Assembly: GCA_964549995.1 (NCBI GenBank)
Contig: CAZJXF010000033.1
Coordinates: forward strand, 1 to 29,135
Source: Desulfatirhabdium sp964549995
GTDB lineage: Bacteria; Desulfobacterota; Desulfobacteria; Desulfobacterales; Desulfatirhabdiaceae
Length of the DNA: 29,135 nucleotides
Direction of reading: 5' to 3'
Shown: positions 7,813 to 15,093 of the stretch, in pieces
Layout of the letters: each line of letters opens with the position of its first letter
Position numbering within the stretch: position 1 is the stretch's first letter
Made by a program: the position numbers and the translations under genes
Notes under the pieces: generated by a model
Databases searched by the model: none
What the model saw: only the letters and a program-made list of their open reading frames with translations
Told to the model about the DNA's origin: nothing

Positions 7813-8895
7813 ATGTCAGGAAAGCGGTTCGGTTGGATAGCGGTGGTTGTGGGAATGGTGCTGTTGCTGACTTCGGGATGGGTAGGGGCCGCAGGCCCTT
7901 CACTGGATGCCTGGAAACCGGCATTCGATCCTTCGACAGCCAAATACAAGGCGGTCGTTTCCAACGTTTCTCATCCGGTGATCCGGGGAGTATATGCCGG
8001 ATTCGCCATCCGGGATGAATTGTGGAAACGAACGAACGGACAAATTTACATTGATTTCAAACCGTTTTCCATGCTGGGCGGTGAGGTGGAAGTCCTGAAC
8101 CAGCTGCAGATGGGCGCCATCCAGGGTATGGGCGTCAGCTCCGTCGCCTCGACAAACCTCGGTCCACGATTTGGCGTGGTGAACCTTCCCTTTCTCGTCG
8201 ATTCTTTCGATAAGCTCGACAAATTTATCGCCAGCGGCAAACTCTGGGAGCATTTCCTGATGGCCATGGATCATCAGGGCATCATTGCACTCGACATCAC
8301 CGGTTACGGCAATTATGGCTGGGCAACGATAACACCCGTCAAGACCATCGAAGATGCCAAAAAAATCAAGTTCCGGACGGCTGAGGCGGCCGTCAACCAG
8401 CTCCTGTACAAGGCGTGGGGATTCAACCCGGTAGCCATGCCCTGGCCGGACGTTCCGATTGCTCTGAAACAAGGCGTCATCACCGGGCTCGATCATACCC
8501 CGATGGTGTGCAACATCACCAAAAAATTCGAAGATGCCAAATACTTTACTCAGATCAACTATGCTCAGGGGCTGTTCATCTGGATCTTCAACAAGGCATG
8601 GTTCAACAGTCTGCCTGCAGACCTGCAAAAAACCTTCAAGGAAACCGTGCATGACGTCTGCAAGACCATCCGGGCAGAAACCCGAAAACAGGAAGCCGAA
8701 GAAATCGAAAAGGCCAAGGCTGCAGGCGTCCAGTTCTTCCAACTTTCCGAAGCCGATATCAATACCCTGAGAAAACAGGGGGATATCGCCCATCAACAGT
8801 ATGCTGCGGAAATCAACAAACTCTATCCGGGAGACACCTACAAACCGGAAAATTACCTGAAGGAAGTCCAGGACCTTCTGGGATACAAACCGTAA
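7813..8895 (+). CDS. dctP: TRAP transporter substrate-binding protein (DctP family)
   Basis: 360 residues with a Sec signal peptide (KRFGW.. then a hydrophobic stretch to residue ~25, cleavage near VGA-AGP). It acts in the periplasm, delivering an organic acid to the DctQM permease. The fold signature is clear: FSMLGGEVEVLNQLQMGAIQ around 85-104, and Arg188 in KIKFRTAEAAVNQLLYKAWG, the position whose arginine normally binds the substrate carboxylate. The start has AAAGGAGGA upstream. The next TRAP gene begins 235 bases later, after a hairpin repeat, which could let this abundant protein be expressed more strongly than the membrane subunits. Confidence 0.92.
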   Translation: MSGKRFGWIAVVVGMVLLLTSGWVGAAGPSLDAWKPAFDPSTAKYKAVVSNVSHPVIRGVYAGFAIRDELWKRTNGQIYIDFKPFSMLGGEVEVLNQLQMGAIQGMGVSSVASTNLGPRFGVVNLPFLVDSFDKLDKFIASGKLWEHFLMAMDHQGIIALDITGYGNYGWATITPVKTIEDAKKIKFRTAEAAVNQLLYKAWGFNPVAMPWPDVPIALKQGVITGLDHTPMVCNITKKFEDAKYFTQINYAQGLFIWIFNKAWFNSLPADLQKTFKETVHDVCKTIRAETRKQEAEEIEKAKAAGVQFFQLSEADINTLRKQGDIAHQQYAAEINKLYPGDTYKPENYLKEVQDLLGYKP

Positions 8896-8901
8896 GCATG
8901 C

Positions 8902-8928
8902 TTCCGATCTAATGTATTGTTCCGATCT
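8902..8928. repeat. Short tandem direct repeat TTCCGATCT
   Basis: The 9-mer TTCCGATCT occurs at 8902-8910 and again at 8920-8928, directly after the dctP stop. The two copies are 18 bases apart. The first seven bases (TTCCGAT) match the arm of the inverted repeat at the TRAP promoter. The role is unknown; it could be coincidental. Confidence 0.4.
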
Positions 8929-9040
8929 GACTCATCATCAAAAGCCTATGTTGTTGGGTCACCATTCCTGTGGATCAATGTGCGGCCCTTCATTCCCTGC
9001 TGTCGCAGGAATTCAGAACGTTGGCTTGGCTTGGACGTCA

Positions 9041-9118
9041 TAAGGGCGACCAGCGGGTCGCCCTTACAAGCTTTCGCATTTTCGCTCTGCACACGACACA
9101 TCTTGCATTTTCACCCGA
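9041..9118 (+). repeat. Dispersed hairpin repeat, copy 1 (inside the TRAP operon)
   Basis: It starts with a strong hairpin, TAAGGGCGACC (9041-9051), loop AGCG, then its complement to 9066, followed by about 50 bases ending in TCTTGCATTTTCAC. The same unit appears in inverted orientation at 25948-26021. It sits between dctP and dctQ, ending 12 bases before the dctQ start, where it may act as an attenuator or as a 3' stabiliser for dctP mRNA. Confidence 0.7.
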
Positions 9119-9130
9119 AAAGGTTCTCCC

Positions 9131-9622
9131 ATGTTCAAAAAAATTCTGGATGCGATCGATGCCGTATTGACCTTCGTGGAAGATTGGACTCTTTTCATTA
9201 CGGTCATGGTGGTATTGATTGCCCTCTTCTTCAACGTTATCCTGCGCTATACGATCAATTACTCCCTGGCGTGGTCCGAAGAGCTGGTTCGGGAGGTGAT
9301 CATTTACACCACGCTGATCGGCTGCAGCCAGGCGATCAAGAACCGCTCGATGATCAAGGTGGATGTGCTGCTTCAATTGGTTCCAAAAACCAAATACCCC
9401 TTGATGTTCATCAGCCACATCGCAACCATTGTTTTCGCCCTCATGATGGTGTTTTACGGCTGGCAGATCGCAGCCCAACAGGCCATGACCGGACAAAAGA
9501 CGATCATCCTGCAGATACCGCTCGTCATTCTGTATGCGTGGCTTCCCATAATGGGGATCATGATGCTGCTGCGAACGATTCATGTCATCTATCAGGACGT
9601 TCTGAGCTTCCGAAACCAATAA
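9131..9622 (+). CDS. dctQ: TRAP transporter small permease (DctQ family)
   Basis: 163 residues with four hydrophobic helices, the usual DctQ topology. The conserved second-helix region reads NVILRYTINYSLAWSEELVREVIIYTTLIG, close to the DctQ pattern R(Y)..n..l.W.eEl.r....w. It forms the inner-membrane complex with DctM. The ribosome site is weak (AAAAGG about 9 bases ahead), which fits translation lower than that of dctP. It is flanked by dctP and dctM on the same strand. Confidence 0.9.
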   Translation: MFKKILDAIDAVLTFVEDWTLFITVMVVLIALFFNVILRYTINYSLAWSEELVREVIIYTTLIGCSQAIKNRSMIKVDVLLQLVPKTKYPLMFISHIATIVFALMMVFYGWQIAAQQAMTGQKTIILQIPLVILYAWLPIMGIMMLLRTIHVIYQDVLSFRNQ

Positions 9623-9710
9623 GCCGGTCATTTCCGTTCTGCGCTGCACACTGCATCGGAAGCTCAACCGGGTTTGACAGCAACCGATTTCCAAGGAGAC
9701 CCTCACCCTT

Positions 9711-11033
9711 ATGGAATGGACCTATATCGCTCCCCTGCTGCTTCTTCTGGGGATGATGGCCGCTTATGTGCCCGTTTTCATGTGCTTGTTTTTCACTGCG
9801 GTGATTTGCATCCTGATGTTCACCAACATTCCGATGATGTTGCTCGTCCAGACCGTTTTTAGGAGTCTTGACAATTTTTCTCTCGTCGTCGTCTTGTTCT
9901 TCATTTTATGCGGCAATATCATGACTGCGGGGACTATCGTCGAAAAGCTGATCAAATTCGCCAATGTTCTGGTCAGCTGGCTTCCGGGTGGGCTCGGCAT
10001 GGCCGGCATCATCGCATGCGCCATGTTCGGCGCCATATCGGGATCGACGGTTGCCACTGTCGTCGCCCTTGGTGGCTTTATGATCCCTGCCCTTATGCAG
10101 AACGGCTATCCTGAAAGTTACAGCATCGGAGTCATGACGACTGCCGGAAACCTGGGTGTCATCATTCCGCCCAGTATCGGCATGATTCTTTTCAGCATGA
10201 TCAGCAACTGTTCCTTAGAGGCGTTGTTTCTGACGGGGTTTCTTCCCGGTGTGCTGATCACGCTTGCAATGTGTATTTATACGTATTTCGTTTTTATCAA
10301 GAATCCGAACGTTGCCCGAATGCCCATCCCCAGCTTTTCGTTGGTATGGAGCACCTTCAAGGAATGCTTTTGGGCATTGATGCTGCCTGTGGTTATCTTC
10401 GCTGGTATTTACACGGGCACTTACACGGCCAACGAGGCAGCCGTCATCGCCTGCGTCTATGCCTTTATTGTTGAAATCTTCATCCACAAGTCCATGAAGT
10501 TCAACGAAATGAAAAAAGTGGTCGTCAGTTCGGCCGTGACATCTGCAACTCTTCTGATCATCGTCGCAGGCGCCACCTGCTTCGGTCGCTACCTGACGAT
10601 CGAAGCCATACCGGCCAAGATCACGGAGGCCGTCACCGGAAACATTCATTCTCCCATCGTGTTTCTCTTTGCCATCAACATCATCCTGCTGGTTGTCGGG
10701 ATGCTCATGGACATCATCTCGGCGACCCTCATCATCGGTCCGGTATGTCTTCCTTTGTTGATGGCCTTCAACATCAACCCGATCCACTTCGGCCTCATCA
10801 TGACCGTAAATCTGGCCATCGGCTACTGCACGCCCCCGGTCGGCGTGAGTCTGTACATATCGGGTGCCGTTGCCAAGCGGGATATCGTCTATGTCACGAA
10901 AGCGGTTACGCCGTTCATGATCATCCAAATCGCGATTCTCTTTCTCATCACCTATATGCCGGATGCCGTGCTGTGGCTGCCGAAAATTCTGGGATACGAT
11001 GTCGGCGGGGTTACAGTGGGAGGTGGGATGTAA
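9711..11033 (+). CDS. dctM: TRAP transporter large permease (DctM family)
   Basis: 440 residues, hydrophobic throughout, about 12 membrane segments, the sodium-coupled transport subunit. Characteristic loops include GAISGSTVATVVALGGFMIP, MTTAGNLGVIIPPSIGMI and the mirrored second-half segment MTVNLAIGYCTPPVGVSLYI. AAGGAG at 9693-9698 lies 12 bases upstream of the ATG, slightly long spacing. It completes a full DctPQM set; the cargo is likely a carboxylate used by the neighbouring CoA-thioester enzymes (inference). Confidence 0.93.
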   Translation: MEWTYIAPLLLLLGMMAAYVPVFMCLFFTAVICILMFTNIPMMLLVQTVFRSLDNFSLVVVLFFILCGNIMTAGTIVEKLIKFANVLVSWLPGGLGMAGIIACAMFGAISGSTVATVVALGGFMIPALMQNGYPESYSIGVMTTAGNLGVIIPPSIGMILFSMISNCSLEALFLTGFLPGVLITLAMCIYTYFVFIKNPNVARMPIPSFSLVWSTFKECFWALMLPVVIFAGIYTGTYTANEAAVIACVYAFIVEIFIHKSMKFNEMKKVVVSSAVTSATLLIIVAGATCFGRYLTIEAIPAKITEAVTGNIHSPIVFLFAINIILLVVGMLMDIISATLIIGPVCLPLLMAFNINPIHFGLIMTVNLAIGYCTPPVGVSLYISGAVAKRDIVYVTKAVTPFMIIQIAILFLITYMPDAVLWLPKILGYDVGGVTVGGGM

Positions 11034-11338
11034 GGAAAGGCCGGGGGTAAGGCATGGCGCACCCGCCCCCATGCTCAGGCCCGGAAACACCCCACCATCG
11101 GGATTACAGCGGCTTTTTGCGAGTCCATCATTTATACCAAAATAAATGGTTGTTCCACGGCGTTCCGGCGATTCCATAGCCTTGATGGGATCCGCAGGAT
11201 TCGGGGAGTATTCCCACTCCATACATATCGGCCTTATTTGTCGGCTTCCCCATCCTCCTGCGCCATGAGGGAGAAGGAGTCAGCGCCGGACATTCGGGAG
11301 GCTGAAAACCGGCTCGAAACGTACCATCCATTGTTCAG
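11034..11338. other. Noncoding spacer after the TRAP operon with a solo repeat end
   Basis: No convincing gene was seen on either strand. Positions 11113-11131 read CTTTTTGCGAGTCCATCAT, an isolated right end of the dispersed CGCAAAAAGTC family without a left partner. The rest has no recognisable feature before the terminator hairpin at 11339. Confidence 0.6.
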
Positions 11339-11372
11339 AAGCCAGAATGCGTTCAGTATTCTGGCTTTTCTG
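11339..11372 (+). terminator. Rho-independent terminator-like hairpin
   Basis: Perfect 10-bp arms AAGCCAGAAT (11339-11348) and ATTCTGGCTT (11358-11367), loop of nine bases, then a T-rich run (TTCTGCTTTCTTC). It lies about 300 bases beyond dctM and just before the next promoter, so it insulates the two operons. Confidence 0.65.
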
Positions 11373-11408
11373 CTTTCTTCTCGTACCGAATGAACCCCAT
11401 TTTTTTTC

Positions 11409-11470
11409 TTGACACATCTCTTTTCAACCGATAGTAATACACCCAATGGTTACATTATAATTAAAATGTA
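11409..11470 (+). promoter_or_regulatory. Promoter and short dyad upstream of the ACT-domain operon
   Basis: TTGACA (11409-11414) is followed 18 bases later by AGTAAT (11433-11438), a fair sigma-70 promoter. Downstream, an AT-rich imperfect palindrome has arms TACATT (11451-11456) and AATGTA (11465-11470). It falls near the expected transcript start and could be an operator. Confidence 0.5.
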
Positions 11471-11563
11471 TCCATGCAGACAGTTCACTATGATGAACAA
11501 CCCATGGAATCTTCTCCTATCAGAGGGTTCCCGAACAGGATGCACAGGAAAGGAGGCCGACCC

Positions 11564-12007
11564 ATGAAATTGAAACAAATATCGGTATCCATCGAAAATG
11601 CTCCCGGAAGGCTCTATGAAGTCACCCACGCCCTCGGACAGGCTGGCATCAACCTGAGGGCCCTGAATCTGGTAGACAGCGGTGACTTCGGAAGTCTTCG
11701 GCTGCTCGTCTCCGACATCGCCACTACCCGTCGAATTCTGATGGAACGGCACATGCCGGCCCGCGTGGACGATGTGGTCGCCGTTGAAATCGAAGACAAA
11801 CCCGGCAGACTTTCCGAAATCCTCAAGCCGCTCACGGAAGCGAACGTCAACGTCATGTACATGTATGCGTTCATCGGTATGTCGGCCAACAACGCCGTCA
11901 TGATTTTCCGCTTCAGTGACAACGATAAGGCCATCGACGTTCTGCAGAAGAACGGTGTTCATATCCTGGACGCCAAGGCCTTCGGCATTCTCGAAACCGA
12001 AACCTGA
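11564..12007 (+). CDS. Tandem ACT-domain protein
   Basis: 147 residues consisting of two ACT domains (about 2-72 and 74-145) and nothing else. Each begins with the typical ligand-binding segment: ENAPGRLYEVTHALGQAGIN and EDKPGRLSEILKPLTEANVN. The start at 11564 follows AAGGAGG by seven bases; upstream in-frame codons to 11474 are not needed. Such proteins usually bind amino acids or related small acids as sensors. It leads the operon containing the PanE-like reductase and dehydratase-type genes, so it may sense an amino acid or 2-oxoacid that feeds this pathway. That is an inference; no DNA-binding part is present. Confidence 0.87.
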   Translation: MKLKQISVSIENAPGRLYEVTHALGQAGINLRALNLVDSGDFGSLRLLVSDIATTRRILMERHMPARVDDVVAVEIEDKPGRLSEILKPLTEANVNVMYMYAFIGMSANNAVMIFRFSDNDKAIDVLQKNGVHILDAKAFGILETET

Positions 12008-12020
12008 AAAGGAGGATACC

Positions 12021-12965
12021 ATGTCGGATTCCACGGACTTTCAACCCCGGAAATTCGCAGTTGTCGGTGCGGGTCCTGTCGGCTGTATCGTCGCAGCCTT
12101 CTTGGCCAGAGGCGGCTACGATGTCACCCTCTGCGATGTGGTTCAGGCGTTGATCGAGCCTGCTTTGGATCCCGGAATCGTCATTGAAGGGGCGGAAAAT
12201 CTGCAGCAAAAGGTGACGCGGGTGTGCCGATCCATCGACGATTTGGCCGATATCCAACCCGATGTCATCATCATCACCGTCAAGGCCAATGCCCTCCCCC
12301 TGCTTTCTTCGGCCATCGAAGGGTTCATCAAACCTGGGCAATATGTGGTGAGCTGGCAGAACGGCATCGATACGGAACGGGAAATCGCCAAGGCACTCGG
12401 AACCTTGCCGGTCATGCGGGCTGTGGTCAATTATGGCTGCGGGTTGGTCAAGCCCGGGCATGTCAAGATGCCGTTTCACCATGCCCCCCACTATCTGCAG
12501 GAACTCGATCCTAAGTCCAAGTTTGCCGCTGTAGCCGTTGCAGCCGCCTTGACTCAGGCTGGGCTTCTGACGGAGGCGACCGACAAGATCGTCTCCATGG
12601 TCTGGCGCAAAGCAGTCCTGAATGCCTGCATGAATCCGGTGTGTGCTGTGACCGGCTACACGATGGCTCAAGCCATGAACGATCCGATCGTGTTCAACAT
12701 CGTCGATTCCCTGGTCAAGGAATGCGTCAAGGTGGCCCGTGCGAACGAAATCGATCTGGGATGGGACTTCTATCCGAATGCCATCGCCTACATGCGGCAT
12801 GCCGGTGACCACAAACCCTCCATGCTGATGGACATCGAAGCCAAGCGCCGGACGGAAATCGATTTTATGAATGGAAAATTCATCGAATACGGTCAGCAGG
12901 CCGGCATTGAAACCCCCTACAATACGATGATCCGGGGCCTGGTCAAGGCCATTGAACCGAAATGA
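12021..12965 (+). CDS. Ketopantoate reductase-family (PanE/ApbA-like) 2-oxoacid reductase
   Basis: 314 residues. The N-terminal Rossmann motif GAGPVG (16-21) binds NAD(P)H. The C-terminal domain keeps the family catalytic pattern: Lys197 and Asn201 (K-x3-N, WRKAVLNACMNP) and Glu279 in KRRTEIDFMNG, matching the Lys/Asn/Glu set known for E. coli PanE. AAAGGAGG precedes ATG 12021. Its operon position beside an HgdB/HgdC-type pair and an acyl-CoA synthetase, not pantothenate genes, suggests it reduces some other 2-oxoacid to a 2-hydroxyacid. The substrate is not readable from the sequence. The stop overlaps the next start (ATGA). Confidence 0.86.
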   Translation: MSDSTDFQPRKFAVVGAGPVGCIVAAFLARGGYDVTLCDVVQALIEPALDPGIVIEGAENLQQKVTRVCRSIDDLADIQPDVIIITVKANALPLLSSAIEGFIKPGQYVVSWQNGIDTEREIAKALGTLPVMRAVVNYGCGLVKPGHVKMPFHHAPHYLQELDPKSKFAAVAVAAALTQAGLLTEATDKIVSMVWRKAVLNACMNPVCAVTGYTMAQAMNDPIVFNIVDSLVKECVKVARANEIDLGWDFYPNAIAYMRHAGDHKPSMLMDIEAKRRTEIDFMNGKFIEYGQQAGIETPYNTMIRGLVKAIEPK

Positions 12966-13774
12966 CGGAGCGGTGCCCGAACATGGAATTCAAGGAATGC
13001 CCCGTCTGGGTCGGCGTCGATGTCGGCGCTTCCCGGACAAAGGTCATGGTGATCGATGACGACAATCGGCCCATCGGTCACGCCGTCGTCAAGTCTGGAA
13101 CCGATTTCACTGAATCGAGCACCCGCTGTCTGCAGATGGCTCTCGATATGGCCGGAGTTCCGGATCGCGCCATCCAGCGGCTCATCTCCACCGGGTATGG
13201 CCGCAAAAACGTTCTCCGGGCAGACGATACGAAAACGGAAATTGGCTGCCACGCCAAAGGCTGTTTTCACTGTTTTCCTCAGGCCATCACGATCATCGAT
13301 ATCGGTGGGCAGGACAACAAGATCATCAAGGTGGATGCGGAAGGCAGGCGGCAGAGCTTCAAGATGAACCGCAAATGCGCCGCCGGTACGGGAGCCTTTC
13401 TCGAAGAAATGGCTCCGAGACTCGATATTCCGATCGAATCCATGGACGGGCTGGCCCGCCAGAGCACCCAGATGGTGGAATTGGGAAGTTTCTGTACCGT
13501 GTTTTCGGCAACCGAAGTGCTGGAAAAGATCCGTCAGGGAAAGAAGGTGCCCGACATCGTCAAAGGGCTGTTTCTGTCGGTCATCAAACGGGTGCTCGAG
13601 ATGGATTCCCTCACGGAAAACGTGGTCATGACCGGCGGTGTGGTGGCCCACAATCCGTATCTGGTGGAAATGGCCCAGGAGCTGATCGGACGACCTATCT
13701 GGGTGCCGCCCTTGCCGCAGCTGACGGGTGCGCTGGGCGCAGCGTTGTATGCAATGGAAGGTGATAGGCAATAG
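12962..13774 (+). CDS. BadF/BadG/HgdC-type ATPase, dehydratase activator
   Basis: 270 residues of the acetate/sugar-kinase-Hsp70 ATPase fold. Phosphate-binding segments are GVDVGASRTKVMVID (18-32) and DIGGQDNKIIKVD (113-125). The two cysteines that bridge a [4Fe-4S] cluster between subunits in HgdC are present: Cys139 in KCAAGTG and Cys178 in FCTVF. The adenosine loop is VVMTGGVVAHNP. It would pass low-potential electrons to the HgdB-like protein in an ATP-driven step. The start overlaps the PanE-like stop by four bases; an alternative ATG at 12983 has GGAG 12 bases upstream. The last codons and the stop are formed by a seven-base satellite repeat. Confidence 0.92.
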   Translation: MTERCPNMEFKECPVWVGVDVGASRTKVMVIDDDNRPIGHAVVKSGTDFTESSTRCLQMALDMAGVPDRAIQRLISTGYGRKNVLRADDTKTEIGCHAKGCFHCFPQAITIIDIGGQDNKIIKVDAEGRRQSFKMNRKCAAGTGAFLEEMAPRLDIPIESMDGLARQSTQMVELGSFCTVFSATEVLEKIRQGKKVPDIVKGLFLSVIKRVLEMDSLTENVVMTGGVVAHNPYLVEMAQELIGRPIWVPPLPQLTGALGAALYAMEGDRQ

Positions 13775-13811
13775 GCTATAGCCTATAGCCCATAGCCTAT
13801 CGCCTATCGCC
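13763..13811. repeat. Seven-base satellite (TATAGCC-like), seven units
   Basis: Consecutive units are GATAGGC, AATAGGC, TATAGCC, TATAGCC, CATAGCC, TATCGCC, TATCGCC. The first two units are close to the reverse complement of the later ones, so the array can fold (GATAGGC pairs with GCCTATC). It begins inside the 3' end of the activator gene, supplying its stop codon, and ends about 27 bases before the HgdB ribosome site. Confidence 0.8.
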
Positions 13812-13847
13812 CATCTGAATCATCAACCCTATTCAACCGGAGGTCCC

Positions 13848-15092
13848 ATGGCAGAAGAAAAACTGGCCTTGCCCAAAATACAGGCTGCAGGCATCATGAA
13901 GCAGTACATGAGCGATTATTTCTATGAACTGAACGAAGCTGCAACTACCCAAAAACAGAAGATCGCCTGGTGTACGAGTGTAGGACCGGCGGAAATTCTT
14001 CGGGCCATGGGGTTTCTGGTGCATTTTCCCGAAAACCACGGCGCCATGCTCGGCGCTACCCGCATGGCCACAGATATGATTCCGGAAGCCAACGCCATCG
14101 GCTATTCACCGGATATCTGCTCCTACCTGACGGCCGATGTCGGTGCCTATCTCAAGGGAGTCACACCTCTTTCCAAGGCCTATCCCGGCATCAACTCCGT
14201 ACCCAAACCCGATGTTCTCGTCTACAACACGAATCAGTGCCGGGACGTTCAGGACTGGTTCATGTGGTACGGCCGCGAGTTCAAAGTGCCGGTGCTCGGC
14301 ATCCACACCCATCGAGGGGTCGGAGATGTTCGCGGGGAGCACACGGCATCGATCGCCAAACAGATGGAAGCCCTCATTCCACCGCTTGAGGAAATTTCGG
14401 GCCGGAAATTCGACATGGACGAGATGAAGCGGGTGCTTGCGCTCTCCCGGGAATGCTCCGAGCTCTGGAAGAAAGTTCTCGATACGGCCTCGGCCGTTCC
14501 ATCGCCCATCACCTTCTTCGACGGCACGATCCACATGGGACCGGCAGTCGTGCTGCGTGGCACCCAACGGGCGGTCGACTACTACAAGGTGCTTTTGGCC
14601 GAGCTCGAGAAACGGATTCAGGACAAGGTGGCCGCCGTTCCTGGTGAAAAATTCCGCCTCTACTGGGAAGGTATGCCGGTTTGGGGAAGGCTGCGAGACC
14701 ATTCGATGCTCTTTGCCAGCCACAAGACCAATGTACTGGCCTCGACCTACTGCAACTCCTGGATCTTCTCCGATTTCGATCCGGCGGAGCCTTTCGAGAG
14801 TATGGCCCGGGCCTACACGAAACTGTTCATCGTCCGATCCGACGACGCCAAGGAGCAGTACATCAAGGACATGATCCGCTTCTTCAAGGTGGACGGGATC
14901 ATCTACCACGACGCCAAGACCTGCCCGAACAACTCCAACTGCCGCTACGGCATGCCTCAGCGCCTCGAAAAGGAAACGGGGGTGCCCAGCCTCATCATCA
15001 ACGGCGACCTGAACGATCTGCGCCTGATCTCGGATGAACAGACCAAGACGAATGTCGAAGCCTTCATCGAACAGCTCGAGGAGAAAAAGTGA
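13848..15092 (+). CDS. 2-hydroxyacyl-CoA dehydratase / benzoyl-CoA reductase-family subunit (HgdB-like)
   Basis: 414 residues, of the family containing HgdA/HgdB, BcrB/BcrC and the double-cubane cluster proteins. Cysteines fit the family's cluster positions: Cys42 (WCTSVGPAEILRAMG), Cys91 (YSPDICSYLTADVG), Cys131 (NQCRDVQDWF), and Cys359/Cys365 (KTCPNNSNCRYG). Cys203 and Cys302 are extra. GGAGG precedes ATG 13848. Known dehydratases use two homologous subunits; only one such gene lies here. Either it forms a homodimer, as reported for double-cubane cluster proteins, or the partner is elsewhere. With the activator upstream it should carry out ATP-driven one-electron chemistry on a thioester or small molecule. 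The exact reaction is uncertain. Confidence 0.85.
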   Translation: MAEEKLALPKIQAAGIMKQYMSDYFYELNEAATTQKQKIAWCTSVGPAEILRAMGFLVHFPENHGAMLGATRMATDMIPEANAIGYSPDICSYLTADVGAYLKGVTPLSKAYPGINSVPKPDVLVYNTNQCRDVQDWFMWYGREFKVPVLGIHTHRGVGDVRGEHTASIAKQMEALIPPLEEISGRKFDMDEMKRVLALSRECSELWKKVLDTASAVPSPITFFDGTIHMGPAVVLRGTQRAVDYYKVLLAELEKRIQDKVAAVPGEKFRLYWEGMPVWGRLRDHSMLFASHKTNVLASTYCNSWIFSDFDPAEPFESMARAYTKLFIVRSDDAKEQYIKDMIRFFKVDGIIYHDAKTCPNNSNCRYGMPQRLEKETGVPSLIINGDLNDLRLISDEQTKTNVEAFIEQLEEKK

Positions 15093-15093
15093 T

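Noticed and set aside
13763..13811. Possible CRISPR array
   Set aside because: The units are seven bases long with no spacers and no cas genes nearby; it is a satellite.
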